This document shows, in pieces, positions 8,408 through 16,479 of a DNA stretch of 64,000 nt. The notes below the pieces were generated by a model. It was not told the DNA's origin and ran no database searches. It saw nothing but the letters and a program-made list of their open reading frames with translations. The stretch comes from Mycobacterium rhizamassiliense (lineage in GTDB: Bacteria; Actinomycetota; Actinomycetes; Mycobacteriales; Mycobacteriaceae), in assembly GCF_900157375.1 (NCBI RefSeq), contig NZ_LT721901.1, forward strand, positions 1,172,365-1,236,364, read 5' to 3'. The position numbers and the translations under genes were made by a program. How positions within the stretch are numbered: the first letter of the stretch is position 1; every line of letters begins with the position of its first letter.

Positions 8408-9886
8408 ATGACTCAGACCCTGAGCCAGACGACGGAGTACGACAAGCTGTTCATCGGCGGCAGGTGGACGGCGCCGTCGACGGACCAGGTGATCGAGGTG
8501 CACTGCCCCGCCACCGGCGAGTACGTCGGCAAGGTGCCGCTCGCGGCGCCCGCGGACGTCGACGCCGCCGTCGCCGCGGCCCGCGCGGCCTTCGACAACG
8601 GCCCGTGGCCATCGACCCCGCCGAAGGAGCGCGCGGCCGTCCTCGCCAAGGCGATGGCGCTGATGGAGGAGCGCAAGGACGAGTTCGTCAGCCGGCTGGG
8701 CGCCGAGACCGGCCAGCCGCCGACCAGCGTCGAGACGATGCACTGGATGAGCTCGATCGGCGCGCTGGGCTTCTTCGCCGGCCCCGCCGTCGACCAGGTC
8801 AAGTGGCAAGAGGTGCGCACCGGCGGCTACGGGCAGACCATCGTCCACCGCGAGCCGATCGGCGTGGTCGGAGCGATCGTCGCCTGGAACGTGCCGCTGT
8901 TCCTCGCGGTCAACAAGCTGGGCCCGGCGCTGCTGGCCGGCTGCACGGTGGTGCTCAAGCCGGCGGCCGAAACGCCGTTGACCGCAAACCTTCTGGCCCA
9001 GGCGTTCGCCGACGCCGGCCTGCCCGAGGGCGTGCTGTCGGTGGTGCCCGGCGGCGCCGACACCGGCCAGGCGCTGACGTCGAACCCCGACATCGACATC
9101 TTCTCGTTCACCGGCAGCTCGGCCGTCGGCAAGGAGGTCGCCAAGCGCGCGGCCGACCTGCTCAAGCCGTGCACGCTGGAGCTCGGCGGCAAGTCCGCGG
9201 CGATCGTCCTCGAGGACGTCGACCTGGCCGCCTCGATCCCGATGCTGGTGTTCTCCGGCATCATGAACACCGGGCAGGCTTGCGTGGCGCAGACCCGCAT
9301 CCTGGCCCCGCGCTCGCGGTACGACGAGATCGTCACGGCGGTAAGCGAATTCGTGAAGATGCTGCCGGTGGGGACGCCGACGGACCCGGCCGCGCAGATC
9401 GGCTCGCTGATCTCGGAGAAGCAGCGCGCCCGCGTCGAGGGCTACATCGCCAAGGGCGTCGAGGAGGGCGCCCGGGTGGTGTGTGGCGGCGGCCGCCCCG
9501 AGGGCCTCGACGGCGGATTCTTCGTGCAGCCCACGGTCTTCGCCGACGTGCAGAACAACATGACGATCGCGCAGGAGGAGATCTTCGGCCCGGTGCTGAG
9601 CATCATCGGCTACGACACCGAGGACGAGGCGATCAAGATCGCGAACGACTCGGCGTACGGCCTGGCCGGCAGCGTGTGGACGTCCGACATCCAGCACGGC
9701 ATCGAGATCTCGGAGAAGATCCGCACCGGGACGTACGCGATCAACTGGTACGCCTTCGACCCGTGCTGTCCGTTCGGCGGCTACAAGAACTCGGGCATCG
9801 GCCGGGAGAACGGCCCCGAGGGCGTCGAGCACTTCACCCAGCAGAAAAGCGTGCTGATGCCGATGGGCTACACGCTGGAGGGCTGA
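8408..9886 (+). CDS. NAD(P)-dependent aldehyde dehydrogenase (Rv0223c homologue)
   Basis: A 492-aa soluble dehydrogenase that oxidises an aldehyde to the acid. The catalytic cysteine is C292 in NTGQACVAQT and the general base is E258 in LELGGKSAA. The cofactor-binding turn is FTGSSAVGKEV (about 234-244), and GPVLSIIGYDTEDEA plus FGGYKNSGIGRENG complete the family pattern. Length is normal for the family. The ATG at 8408 has a strong AGGAGG ten bases upstream, and a TAGGGT hexamer at 8342-8347 is a possible -10. The aldehyde substrate cannot be predicted. It is followed by a large hairpin. Confidence 0.92.
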   Translation: MTQTLSQTTEYDKLFIGGRWTAPSTDQVIEVHCPATGEYVGKVPLAAPADVDAAVAAARAAFDNGPWPSTPPKERAAVLAKAMALMEERKDEFVSRLGAETGQPPTSVETMHWMSSIGALGFFAGPAVDQVKWQEVRTGGYGQTIVHREPIGVVGAIVAWNVPLFLAVNKLGPALLAGCTVVLKPAAETPLTANLLAQAFADAGLPEGVLSVVPGGADTGQALTSNPDIDIFSFTGSSAVGKEVAKRAADLLKPCTLELGGKSAAIVLEDVDLAASIPMLVFSGIMNTGQACVAQTRILAPRSRYDEIVTAVSEFVKMLPVGTPTDPAAQIGSLISEKQRARVEGYIAKGVEEGARVVCGGGRPEGLDGGFFVQPTVFADVQNNMTIAQEEIFGPVLSIIGYDTEDEAIKIANDSAYGLAGSVWTSDIQHGIEISEKIRTGTYAINWYAFDPCCPFGGYKNSGIGRENGPEGVEHFTQQKSVLMPMGYTLEG

Positions 9887-9900
9887 CCTCCCCAGGGAGT

Positions 9901-9954
9901 GCACGTTGGGGCTCGAGTGTGCGGCCAGCCGCGCATTCGGGCCCCAATTCGTGC
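9901..9954 (+). terminator. Nested hairpin downstream of the aldehyde dehydrogenase
   Basis: The outer arms are GCACGTTGGGGC (9901-9912) and GCCCCAATTCGTGC (9941-9954), which pair apart from a 2-nt bulge. Inside them sits the second copy of the palindrome seen at 7495. There is no T-run, as is usual for mycobacterial terminators, so termination is inferred from the stability and position. Confidence 0.5.
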
Positions 9955-10161
9955 GTGGGGGAAGAATCCGGCCGGCAGAGTCGTTTAGAGAGTTGTGACG
10001 GCCTGCTGAGCCGGTATCAATTATGCATGGGACCATAATTTTTACGATCTACTCAGCTTGCGGTTGCGCGCAGACCATGACTTACATCACAAATCCCCTG
10101 TACCTGGGAATTAGGTGCACTAACAAATTGCTTAGTAGACCGCTGTCTTATATGGTTCTAA

Positions 10162-10175
10162 GCATAATCTTATGC
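10162..10175. promoter_or_regulatory. Perfect palindrome GCATAA-TC-TTATGC, possible TetR operator
   Basis: A 14-bp inverted repeat in the AT-rich zone 48 bp before the small ORF and about 200 bp before the tetR-like gene. TetR-family proteins bind short palindromes near their own gene, so self-regulation is a reasonable guess. Confidence 0.4.
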
Positions 10176-10222
10176 ACCGCCGGCCCCGGCGCATGAGTGC
10201 AACACCAGGCCGGGAGAGAATC

Positions 10223-10354
10223 ATGTGGATCATCGAGGTTAATGTCGCCGGGTATCGCTTCACGCGCGAGTTTCCCGACGTGAAACGCCCGCCGTTCCGC
10301 TTCAGCCCGCGTAATATCCACTGGCCGGTACTGCGGCAATCCAACGCTGCGTGA
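10223..10354 (+). CDS. Small 43-aa protein upstream of tetR
   Basis: ATG at 10223, preceded by GGGAGAGA about 5 bases upstream, reading MWIIEVNVAGYRFTREFPDV and ending QSNAA. The composition is balanced (Trp, Ile, Phe, Tyr, charged residues) and unlike the Arg/Ala-rich products of shadow frames in this GC-rich DNA. The TetR gene starts 22 bp downstream behind its own ribosome site, so the two may form an operon. I recognise no family. It may be a genuine small protein or a leader ORF affecting regulator expression. Confidence 0.5.
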   Translation: MWIIEVNVAGYRFTREFPDVKRPPFRFSPRNIHWPVLRQSNAA

Positions 10355-10376
10355 CCCAGCTAGAGGAGGTACGTCA

Positions 10377-11033
10377 GTGCCGACTACCAGCGACATAACC
10401 CAGACTTCCGTCGCCGCCAAGCGTGGTGGTACCCGTACCAAGATGCTGGCCAGCGCCGCCGAGGTGATGCGCGAGCGCGGCGCCTCCGGCGTGACCATCG
10501 ACGCGGTCCTGGCCCGCAGCGGTGCTCCGCGCGGTTCGGTCTACTACCACTTCCCCGAGGGGCGCACCCAGATCCTGACCGAGGCGCTGCGCTACTCGGG
10601 CGACTCCATCACCGCCACCATCGACGCCGCCGCCTGCCGCGGCGCCAGGGCCCTGCTGCGCGAGTTCATCGAGCTCTGGGAGCGCCTGCTGACCGACGGG
10701 GACTTCCACGCGGGTTGCCCCGTGGTGGCCGCCGCGATCGGGTCCGGCGAGGACGACTTCCAGCTCAGCTCGGAGGCCGGCACGATCCTGGGCCGCTGGT
10801 GTGGGGCGCTGACCCAGGCGTTCGTCAACGACGGCTTCAACGACGACGATGCCGCGTCGCTGGCGGTGACGTCGATCTCGGCGCTTGAGGGCGCGATCGT
10901 GTTGTCCCGCTCGACTCGCTGCGTCCGGCCGCTCAGCCAGGTCAGCGAGCAGCTCGAATTCCTCATCAAGGCAAGGGAATTCGTCAGCCGCAACGGCCTC
11001 CCCGCCAAGAACGAGGACGCACCAGCGGTCTAA
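10377..11033 (+). CDS. TetR-family transcriptional regulator, 218 aa
   Basis: The N-terminal winged-type helix-turn-helix spans about residues 20-66: KMLASAAEVMRERGASGVTIDAVLARSGAPRGSVYYHFPEG, with the hallmark recognition helix and YYHFP ending. The remaining all-helical part should be the ligand-binding and dimer domain, resembling the LmrA/YxaF-like branch. The GTG at 10377 has AGGAGGT a few bases upstream. It lies between the AT-rich intergenic region and the convergent FadD unit, so targets may include itself and the neighbouring fatty-acid ligase; that is inference from position. Confidence 0.9.
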   Translation: MPTTSDITQTSVAAKRGGTRTKMLASAAEVMRERGASGVTIDAVLARSGAPRGSVYYHFPEGRTQILTEALRYSGDSITATIDAAACRGARALLREFIELWERLLTDGDFHAGCPVVAAAIGSGEDDFQLSSEAGTILGRWCGALTQAFVNDGFNDDDAASLAVTSISALEGAIVLSRSTRCVRPLSQVSEQLEFLIKAREFVSRNGLPAKNEDAPAV

Positions 11034-11034
11034 G

Positions 11035-11331
11035 TCAGTCGCTGGCTGGCAGCGGCTTGACCTCTTTGAGCTGCAGCGCGGTCGCACCGATGCTCAGGCT
11101 GCCCGCGCCCGGCTTGGTCACGAGCACCTCGGCGCCGGTTTCGTCGACGTAGCGCTTGCCCATCACCGTGCCCTCGGAGAAGGCCGGGTCCAGTTCGCCC
11201 GAACGCTCGCCGCCGACCGGCACCATCGGCGCACCGCCGCAACGCAGGTCGTCCAGAGTGTCGGAACTTCGGACGACGATCACCTGGGTGTCGCACACCT
11301 GGCTCGCGAGGCGGGTTCCGTTTTTGATCAT
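11035..11331 (-). CDS. 98-aa conserved-looking protein translationally coupled to fadD
   Basis: The protein starts MIKNGTRLASQVCDTQVIVV, continues with a segment LRCGGAPMVPVGGERSG and ends LKEVKPLPASD. It is soluble, beta-rich by appearance, with two cysteines (C13 and one in LRCGG). Its ATG (11331) overlaps the TGA of the upstream ligase gene as ATGA, so the two are very likely translated together. I do not recognise a family with an assigned function. A role as an accessory or carrier-like partner of the ligase is speculation based only on the coupling. It ends 1 bp from the convergent tetR stop. Confidence 0.7.
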   Translation of the reverse strand: MIKNGTRLASQVCDTQVIVVRSSDTLDDLRCGGAPMVPVGGERSGELDPAFSEGTVMGKRYVDETGAEVLVTKPGAGSLSIGATALQLKEVKPLPASD

Positions 11332-12821
11332 GCGCGTAATCCTTCTAGCGTCTCGATGATCTCCCGGCGAAGTACCTTGCCGGTGGGGGTCGTTGGCAGC
11401 TCGTCGCGGAACACTACCCGGTCGGGGGTTCGCGACCCACGCAAACTCTTGCGGACATGCTCGCGCAGTTCCTCGGGGTCGGGCTCGGTGCCGGGCCGCG
11501 GCACCACCACGGCGACGATGGCCTGGCCCCACTGCGGGTCCTCCACACCGACCACGGCGACGTCGCGCACGTGCGGGTGTTCGAGCAGCACCTCCTCCAG
11601 CTCGGCGGGCGCGATGTTCTCGCCGCCGCGGATGATGGTGTCGTCGCTGCGCCCGCCGATGAACAGGTAGCCTTCCTCGTCCAGCATGGCGATGTCTTTG
11701 GTTGGGAACCAACCGTTTTCGTCGAGCACCGAACCGATGCCGGTGTAGCGGCCCGAGACCTGCTCGCCGCGCACGTACAGCTCGCCGGTGACGCCCGGCG
11801 GCAGCACGCTGCCGTCTTCGCCGCGGATCTCCAGCTCGATGCCGGGCACCGGCCGGCCGACCGAGCCCAGCCGCTTGATGACGGCGACGTCCGACGCCAC
11901 TTGCGCCGCGCGGTGGTCGTCGGGGCCGAGCACCGCGATCGTCGAGCTGGTCTCGGTGAGGCCGTACGCGTTGACGAAGCCCACGCCGGGCAGCAGTTCC
12001 AGGGCCCGCCGAACCAGCGGCAGGCCCACCTTCGAGCCGCCGTAGGCCAGGTTGCGCAGCGACGGCAGCTGGTGGCCCGCCGCCTCGATCGCGGTGACGA
12101 TGCGGTCCAGCATGGTCGGCACCACCGTCGCGGTGGTGACGTGCTCGGCGTTGATCAGCCGGACCCATTCCTCGGGGTCGAAGTTGGGCAGGTAGACCAT
12201 CTTGCGGCCGGCGTACAGGTTGGACAGCGCCGCGCTGACGCCCGCGATGTGGTACGGCGGCACGCAGATGAGCGCGCCGTCGGCCTCGTCGGCCGACTCG
12301 AATTCCACCGAGCCGGTGATGTAGCTGGTGAGGTTGTTGTGCGACAGCTCGACGGCTTTGGGCTGCGATGTGGTGCCGGAGGTGAACAGCACGATCGCCA
12401 CCGAGTCCGGGTCGGGGAACTCCGCAACGGGTTCGGCGCTGCGCGCGGCGGTCAGGAAGTCGTCGGACAGCACCACCCGTTTCGACGAGGCGCCGATCAT
12501 GTCCGCGTACCGGCTGTCGACGATGACCAGCGGCTCGGGCAGCCGCTCGATCAGGGCTTGGATGCCCTCGGCGGACAACCGGTAGTTCAGCGGGGTGAAG
12601 GCCAGCCCGGCGCGGGCCGAGGCAAAGATCAACACCGGCAGCATCGCGCCGCCGAGCCCGACGTAGGCCACGTGCTGGGCGCCCGATTCCGCGATCACGC
12701 CCGCCCCGCCGTCGGCGAGATCGCTGAGCTCCTGCGTCGTCAGCCGCAGGTCACCCGAGACGATGGCCGTGCGATCGGGATTGCTCGACGCAGCCATCTC
12801 GAGCAGCAACGAAATACTCAC
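11328..12821 (-). CDS. FadD-type acyl-CoA/acyl-AMP ligase, 497 aa
   Basis: A class I adenylate-forming enzyme. The phosphate loop is TSGTTSQPK (residues 147-155), with Ser in place of the usual Gly before QPK. YGLTETSSTI, GWFPTKDIAMLDEEGYLFIGGR and the C-terminal PTTPTGKVLRREI with the catalytic lysine are all present, so it should be active. The GTG at 12821 has GGGAGAA about a dozen bases upstream. The 98-aa protein is coupled at its 3' end. The acid substrate cannot be read from the sequence. It belongs to the accessory block absent from the M. tuberculosis locus between the Rv0223c and Rv0222 counterparts. Confidence 0.9.
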   Translation of the reverse strand: MSISLLLEMAASSNPDRTAIVSGDLRLTTQELSDLADGGAGVIAESGAQHVAYVGLGGAMLPVLIFASARAGLAFTPLNYRLSAEGIQALIERLPEPLVIVDSRYADMIGASSKRVVLSDDFLTAARSAEPVAEFPDPDSVAIVLFTSGTTSQPKAVELSHNNLTSYITGSVEFESADEADGALICVPPYHIAGVSAALSNLYAGRKMVYLPNFDPEEWVRLINAEHVTTATVVPTMLDRIVTAIEAAGHQLPSLRNLAYGGSKVGLPLVRRALELLPGVGFVNAYGLTETSSTIAVLGPDDHRAAQVASDVAVIKRLGSVGRPVPGIELEIRGEDGSVLPPGVTGELYVRGEQVSGRYTGIGSVLDENGWFPTKDIAMLDEEGYLFIGGRSDDTIIRGGENIAPAELEEVLLEHPHVRDVAVVGVEDPQWGQAIVAVVVPRPGTEPDPEELREHVRKSLRGSRTPDRVVFRDELPTTPTGKVLRREIIETLEGLRA

Positions 12822-13055
12822 GCTTGAAGGTTCTCCCGTATCAGCACGTTACAAAGCTGGGCCAAAGTGTCATGCTCGACTGTAGTTTAGATCACGCGGG
12901 GATCTTTCGGCCCAGCGCATGGGCCTAGGCCGGAGCCGGAGCGCGCCGGCGACGTTTACGCGCAGATCGCAGTGGGTTAACCCTCCCCGGAGTTTGTCCT
13001 GCCGCGCAGTGGCGCTGCGGCCGAAATACGCACCTGCGATCCAGTTTGGAAACAC
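12822..13055. other. Divergent intergenic region between fadD and the aquaporin gene
   Basis: 234 bp serving both directions. A perfect inverted repeat GGCCCA-GCGCA-TGGGCC lies at 12909-12925. On the minus strand TTGGCC and TGATAC, 16 bp apart, could be a promoter for fadD. For the aquaporin side TTTAGATC around 12886 is the only AT-rich hexamer region. No coding signal was seen. Confidence 0.4.
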
Positions 13056-14030
13056 GTGACATCCACATCGATAGGCGTACGTATGCGCGCGGGGCTGCCG
13101 GGCGCGATGCTCGCCGAGTTCTTCGGCACCTTCGTGCTGCTGCTGCTTGGCCTGGGCACCTGCGCACTCAACGTGGTCGGGCTGCCCGGGTCGGGCCGGC
13201 AAACCGAATCGTTCGGCGCGGCGAACTGGTTGATCATCGTCATCGGCTGGGCGTTCGCGGTCATGCTCGCCACCTACGTCGCGGGCGGCATCAGCGGCGC
13301 GCACCTGAATCCGGCAGTCACGCTCGCCTTCGCGATCGCGCGAAAGTTCGGCTGGCGCAACGTCGTTCCGTACTGGGTCGCCCAGCTGACCGGTGCGTTC
13401 AGTGCGGCCGTCGTGGTGTACGCCGTGTATGGCTCCGCGATCGACAGCTACAACTCGACCCATCACCTCGCCCGGCCCAATTCACCGGACACCTATTCGA
13501 TCTTCGCGACGTTCCCGGCCCCCTACTTCCACGGCGGCTACCTGGGACCGTTCGTCGACCAGGTGGTCGGCACCGCGATCCTGGTGGCGCTGATCGCCGC
13601 CCTGATCGACCACCGCAACCAGGCGCCGGCGGGCAACATGGCGCCGCTGATCATCGGCATGATCATCGCGGTGATCGGCTGCTCGTACGGCACCAACGCG
13701 GGCTACGCGCTCAACCCCGCCCGCGACCTGGGCCCGCGATTGTTCGCCTACTTCGCGGGCTGGGGAAAACTGGCTCTGTCCGGCGATTACGGGAGCACGA
13801 CCCAGTACTGGTGGATCCCGATCGTCGGCCCGCTGGTGGGTGCCGTCGCCGGGATATTCCTCTACGACTTCTTCATCGGCCACGTGCTCGAGGCCCGCGC
13901 GACGCTGCTGCTGACCCCGGAGCCCGGCCTGGCCCCGCCGCCGACGACCGACGCCGCGTCAGGCGTGGCGGGACCCGTCACCGTCGAGGACAGCGCGGAC
14001 GGCAAGGAGAACGAAGACCGCGCGGCCTAG
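13056..14030 (+). CDS. MIP-family channel, probable aquaglyceroporin (GlpF-like)
   Basis: A 324-aa channel with six membrane spans and the two half-helix motifs: NPA at 85-87 (SGAHLNPAVT) and NPARD at 220-224. Asp directly after the second NPAR is the mark of glycerol-conducting members as opposed to strict water channels. The protein carries a long insert between spans 3 and 4 and a 50-residue acidic cytosolic tail. The GTG at 13056 has no clear ribosome site. M. tuberculosis is generally described as lacking aquaporins, so this gene distinguishes the species. It likely mediates glycerol or other small polyol uptake; no glycerol kinase lies next to it. Confidence 0.88.
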   Translation: MTSTSIGVRMRAGLPGAMLAEFFGTFVLLLLGLGTCALNVVGLPGSGRQTESFGAANWLIIVIGWAFAVMLATYVAGGISGAHLNPAVTLAFAIARKFGWRNVVPYWVAQLTGAFSAAVVVYAVYGSAIDSYNSTHHLARPNSPDTYSIFATFPAPYFHGGYLGPFVDQVVGTAILVALIAALIDHRNQAPAGNMAPLIIGMIIAVIGCSYGTNAGYALNPARDLGPRLFAYFAGWGKLALSGDYGSTTQYWWIPIVGPLVGAVAGIFLYDFFIGHVLEARATLLLTPEPGLAPPPTTDAASGVAGPVTVEDSADGKENEDRAA

Positions 14031-14044
14031 CCGATGGTGGCGAC

Positions 14045-14064
14045 CCTCCCCCGCAAGCGGGAGG
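14045..14064. terminator. Hairpin between aquaporin and echA1
   Basis: Arms CCTCCC and GGGAGG enclose an 8-nt loop, directly between two convergent genes, so it can end transcripts from both sides. The sequence around it resembles a dispersed GGGAGGTGCCCCC-type intergenic element known to me from slow-growing mycobacteria. Confidence 0.5.
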
Positions 14065-14109
14065 TGCCCCCATTCGCCCGGCTACGCCGCGCTTGCGATC
14101 GCTACGAAC

Positions 14110-14895
14110 TCAGGTGCCGGTCCACTTCGGCGCGCGCTTCTCAGCGAACGCGATGGCGCCTTCCTTGGCGTCGTTGGACGAAAACACCGGTGCCAGAAGG
14201 GCGTTCTGCTCGGCGAACATGGTGTCCGGGCTCCAGCCGCGGGACTCGACCATGATCCGCTTGGTGGCGGCCACCGCCAGCGGGCCGTTCGCGGCGATCC
14301 GTTCGGCCAGATCGATCGCGGCGTCCAACGCGCCGCCCGGCTCGGCCAGTGCGTTGACCATGCCCAGCGCGTGCGCGCGCTCGGCGCTCAGGTTTTCACC
14401 CGTGAGGGCCAGCTCCATGGCGATCGCGGAGGGGATGCGCTGCGGCAGCCGCAGCAGCCCGCCGCCTCCGGCAACGAGGCCGCGCTTGACCTCGGGGATG
14501 CCGAACGCCGAATCCTTCGACGCCACGATCAGGTCGGTGGCCAGGGCCAGCTCGGTGCCGCCGGCCAGGGCATAACCCTCGACGGCGGCGATCAGCGGCT
14601 TGACCGGCGGGCGCTCGGTGAAGCCCATGCCCCGGCCCTCGACGATGGGCAGCTCGCCGCGAGCGAACGCCTTGAGGTCCATGCCCGCGCAGAACGAGCC
14701 GCCCGCGCCGGTCAGGATGCCCACCGACAGGCCGGCCTCTTCGTCGAGCCGATCGACGGCGGCGGCCAGCCCGTTGGCCACCGCGGAGTTGACCGCGTTC
14801 TTGGCCTTCGGCCGGTTAATCGTGATGATCAGGATTCGGCCACGTTGTTCGACCAAGACCTCGGGCTCGTTGGCTTCTTCGTTCCCAGTGCTCAC
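14110..14895 (-). CDS. echA1: Enoyl-CoA hydratase/isomerase EchA1 homologue
   Basis: A 261-aa crotonase that would hydrate trans-2-enoyl-CoA in fatty-acid or sterol side-chain breakdown. The oxyanion-hole segments are SFCAGMDLKAF and EGYALAGGTELALATD, and the two catalytic-glutamate positions of the fold (in GGTELAL and FGIPEVKRGL) are both Glu. I chose the GTG at 14895 (VSTGNEEANEP) because AAGGAGA lies about 12 bases upstream and the length agrees with M. tuberculosis EchA1; a 28-residue longer reading has a poor N-terminus. Synteny with Rv0222 and Rv0221 supports the name. Confidence 0.88.
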   Translation of the reverse strand: MSTGNEEANEPEVLVEQRGRILIITINRPKAKNAVNSAVANGLAAAVDRLDEEAGLSVGILTGAGGSFCAGMDLKAFARGELPIVEGRGMGFTERPPVKPLIAAVEGYALAGGTELALATDLIVASKDSAFGIPEVKRGLVAGGGGLLRLPQRIPSAIAMELALTGENLSAERAHALGMVNALAEPGGALDAAIDLAERIAANGPLAVAATKRIMVESRGWSPDTMFAEQNALLAPVFSSNDAKEGAIAFAEKRAPKWTGT

Positions 14896-15025
14896 GGTGC
14901 TGCGAATCTCCTTTGAATCGGGGCAAGCCGGCTTTGGACTGATGGTAGCCGCCGACGGAAATGGCATTGGCGGCAGCAAAGAGTCCCGTTACCCAGCGGC
15001 CGGCACCCGCGGCCAGGCGCGGCCG

Positions 15026-16435
15026 TCAGGCCGGCGCCATCGCGGCCGGAACCTCCGTCAGATCCTCGGAAAGCCCTGCGGCCCTGCGTAATCCGATGAA
15101 GTCAGCGACCATGGCCTCGGTGACCTCGTGCGGATCCTTGACGGTGGCGCCGTCGGAGAGCACCGAGATGTTGAGCTGATCGACGTAGCTCCAGACGGTG
15201 ATGTTCAGTCCGCTGCCCGCGGTCAGGGGCCCCACCGAATAGATCTCGGTGACCACGGCGTCGCCGACCCTGCCGCGCTCGCGGGGACCGGGCACGTTGG
15301 AGATCGGCAGGTTGAGCACCTTGTTCTGGCCGTCGCGGCTGGACGCCCAGCGGAAGAAGGACTCGGTGGCCAGCGGCGGCATGTACGCCGACCACCGGCT
15401 GATCAACTCGGGCCCGACCAGGTGGTAGGCCTCCTTGGCGGAGTTGGCGTTGTCGTGGCAGGCCTGCAGCCGCTGCACCGGATCGTCGAGGTCGGCCGGC
15501 AGCGCCACCATCAACCCGGTGAAGTAGTTGCCCGATATCCGCTCGGGCGAGAAGTCGAAACTCGCCGGCACCGAAGCCAGCAGCGGTTCGGCGGTGCCGT
15601 CATAGCGCAACAGCAGGGTGCGCAGCGCTCCGGTCGAGATGGCCAGCACCACATCGTTGATCTTGACCCCGAGCTTCTTACCCGTCTCCTTGACGTCGGC
15701 GAGGGACAGGGTGGCGGTGGCGAACCGGCGCTCCGGGGTGATCCGGTGGTTGATGAAGGTCGGCGGCGGCGTGAACGGCATGGTGAGCTCCGGCGAGAGC
15801 TTGCGCGAGCTGCGCCGCACGCGCCCGATGCCTTGCGCCGTGTAGCGGACGGTGCCGGGCAGCTTGCGGGCCTGCCGCAGGTGGTCGAAGAACGCCGACC
15901 CCACCAGCTGCCGCGGCGTCGGCGCCGGGTCCGTCACCTGCGGGCCGCTTTCCGGCGTGGGCACCAGGTCCATGCCGCGGGCCATCAGGTTCGCCGAGGC
16001 GACGCCGTCGGCCAGGGCGTGGTGGATCTTGCCGACCACCGCCACCCGGTCGTTGGCCAGGCCCTCGACGAAGTACATCTCCCAGAGCGGACGGTCGCGG
16101 TCCAGCGGGGTGCTGGCGATCTGCCCGATCGCCTCGTCCAGTTCGCGACGGCCGCCTGGCTCGGGCAGCCGCCACGGCCGGATGTGGTAGTTCAGGTCGA
16201 CTTCGCAGTGCTCGCGCCACATCGGGTGGTGGAACTTCCACGGGATGTCGACGAGCTGATAGGTGAACGGCTCGAGCTTGTTCAGCCGGCCGCCGATGAC
16301 CTGACGGAATGCGTCGATGCCGAAATCCTGGCGGTTCGCGGCCACCTCGATCACCGCGACCTTGATGGTGTGCATGTGCACGTTCGGGGTCTCGCTGTAC
16401 AGCAGTACCGAGTCCCAGCCGCTTAGCCGTTTCAC
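15026..16435 (-). CDS. WS/DGAT-type wax ester/triacylglycerol synthase (Rv0221 homologue)
   Basis: A 469-aa acyl-CoA:diacylglycerol/alcohol acyltransferase-like protein that would build storage lipid. The catalytic motif HHALADG is at residues 138-144 in KIHHALADGVASANLMARG, as in the Tgs family, and the C-terminal domain has PISNVPGPRERG, the second family signature. The GTG at 16435 reads MKRLSGWDSVLLYSET, the usual start of this family, and has AAGGGG just upstream. It is followed on the same strand by echA1 (130 bp gap) and preceded by lipC (44 bp), so the three could be one lipid unit. Confidence 0.9.
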   Translation of the reverse strand: MKRLSGWDSVLLYSETPNVHMHTIKVAVIEVAANRQDFGIDAFRQVIGGRLNKLEPFTYQLVDIPWKFHHPMWREHCEVDLNYHIRPWRLPEPGGRRELDEAIGQIASTPLDRDRPLWEMYFVEGLANDRVAVVGKIHHALADGVASANLMARGMDLVPTPESGPQVTDPAPTPRQLVGSAFFDHLRQARKLPGTVRYTAQGIGRVRRSSRKLSPELTMPFTPPPTFINHRITPERRFATATLSLADVKETGKKLGVKINDVVLAISTGALRTLLLRYDGTAEPLLASVPASFDFSPERISGNYFTGLMVALPADLDDPVQRLQACHDNANSAKEAYHLVGPELISRWSAYMPPLATESFFRWASSRDGQNKVLNLPISNVPGPRERGRVGDAVVTEIYSVGPLTAGSGLNITVWSYVDQLNISVLSDGATVKDPHEVTEAMVADFIGLRRAAGLSEDLTEVPAAMAPA

Positions 16436-16479
16436 CGCTGCCCCTTGCCCATAAAGGGACCCTACTCAGGAGCGCGGCT

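Larger units (their letters stand above)
9887..10222. other. 336-bp gene-free stretch: nested hairpin, then AT-rich sequence
   Basis: The first part holds the nested inverted repeat at 9901-9954. From about 9990 to 10180 the base composition becomes clearly more AT-rich than anywhere nearby, with TTATGC, TATATGG and CATAATC motifs and the palindrome at 10162-10175. Likely promoters for the small ORF and TetR gene lie here. No protein-coding signal was seen in it. Confidence 0.6.

Noticed and set aside
10132..10344. 70-aa minus-strand ORF in the AT-rich region
   Set aside because: It overlaps the palindrome and the small plus-strand ORF, has no ribosome site and no recognisable features.
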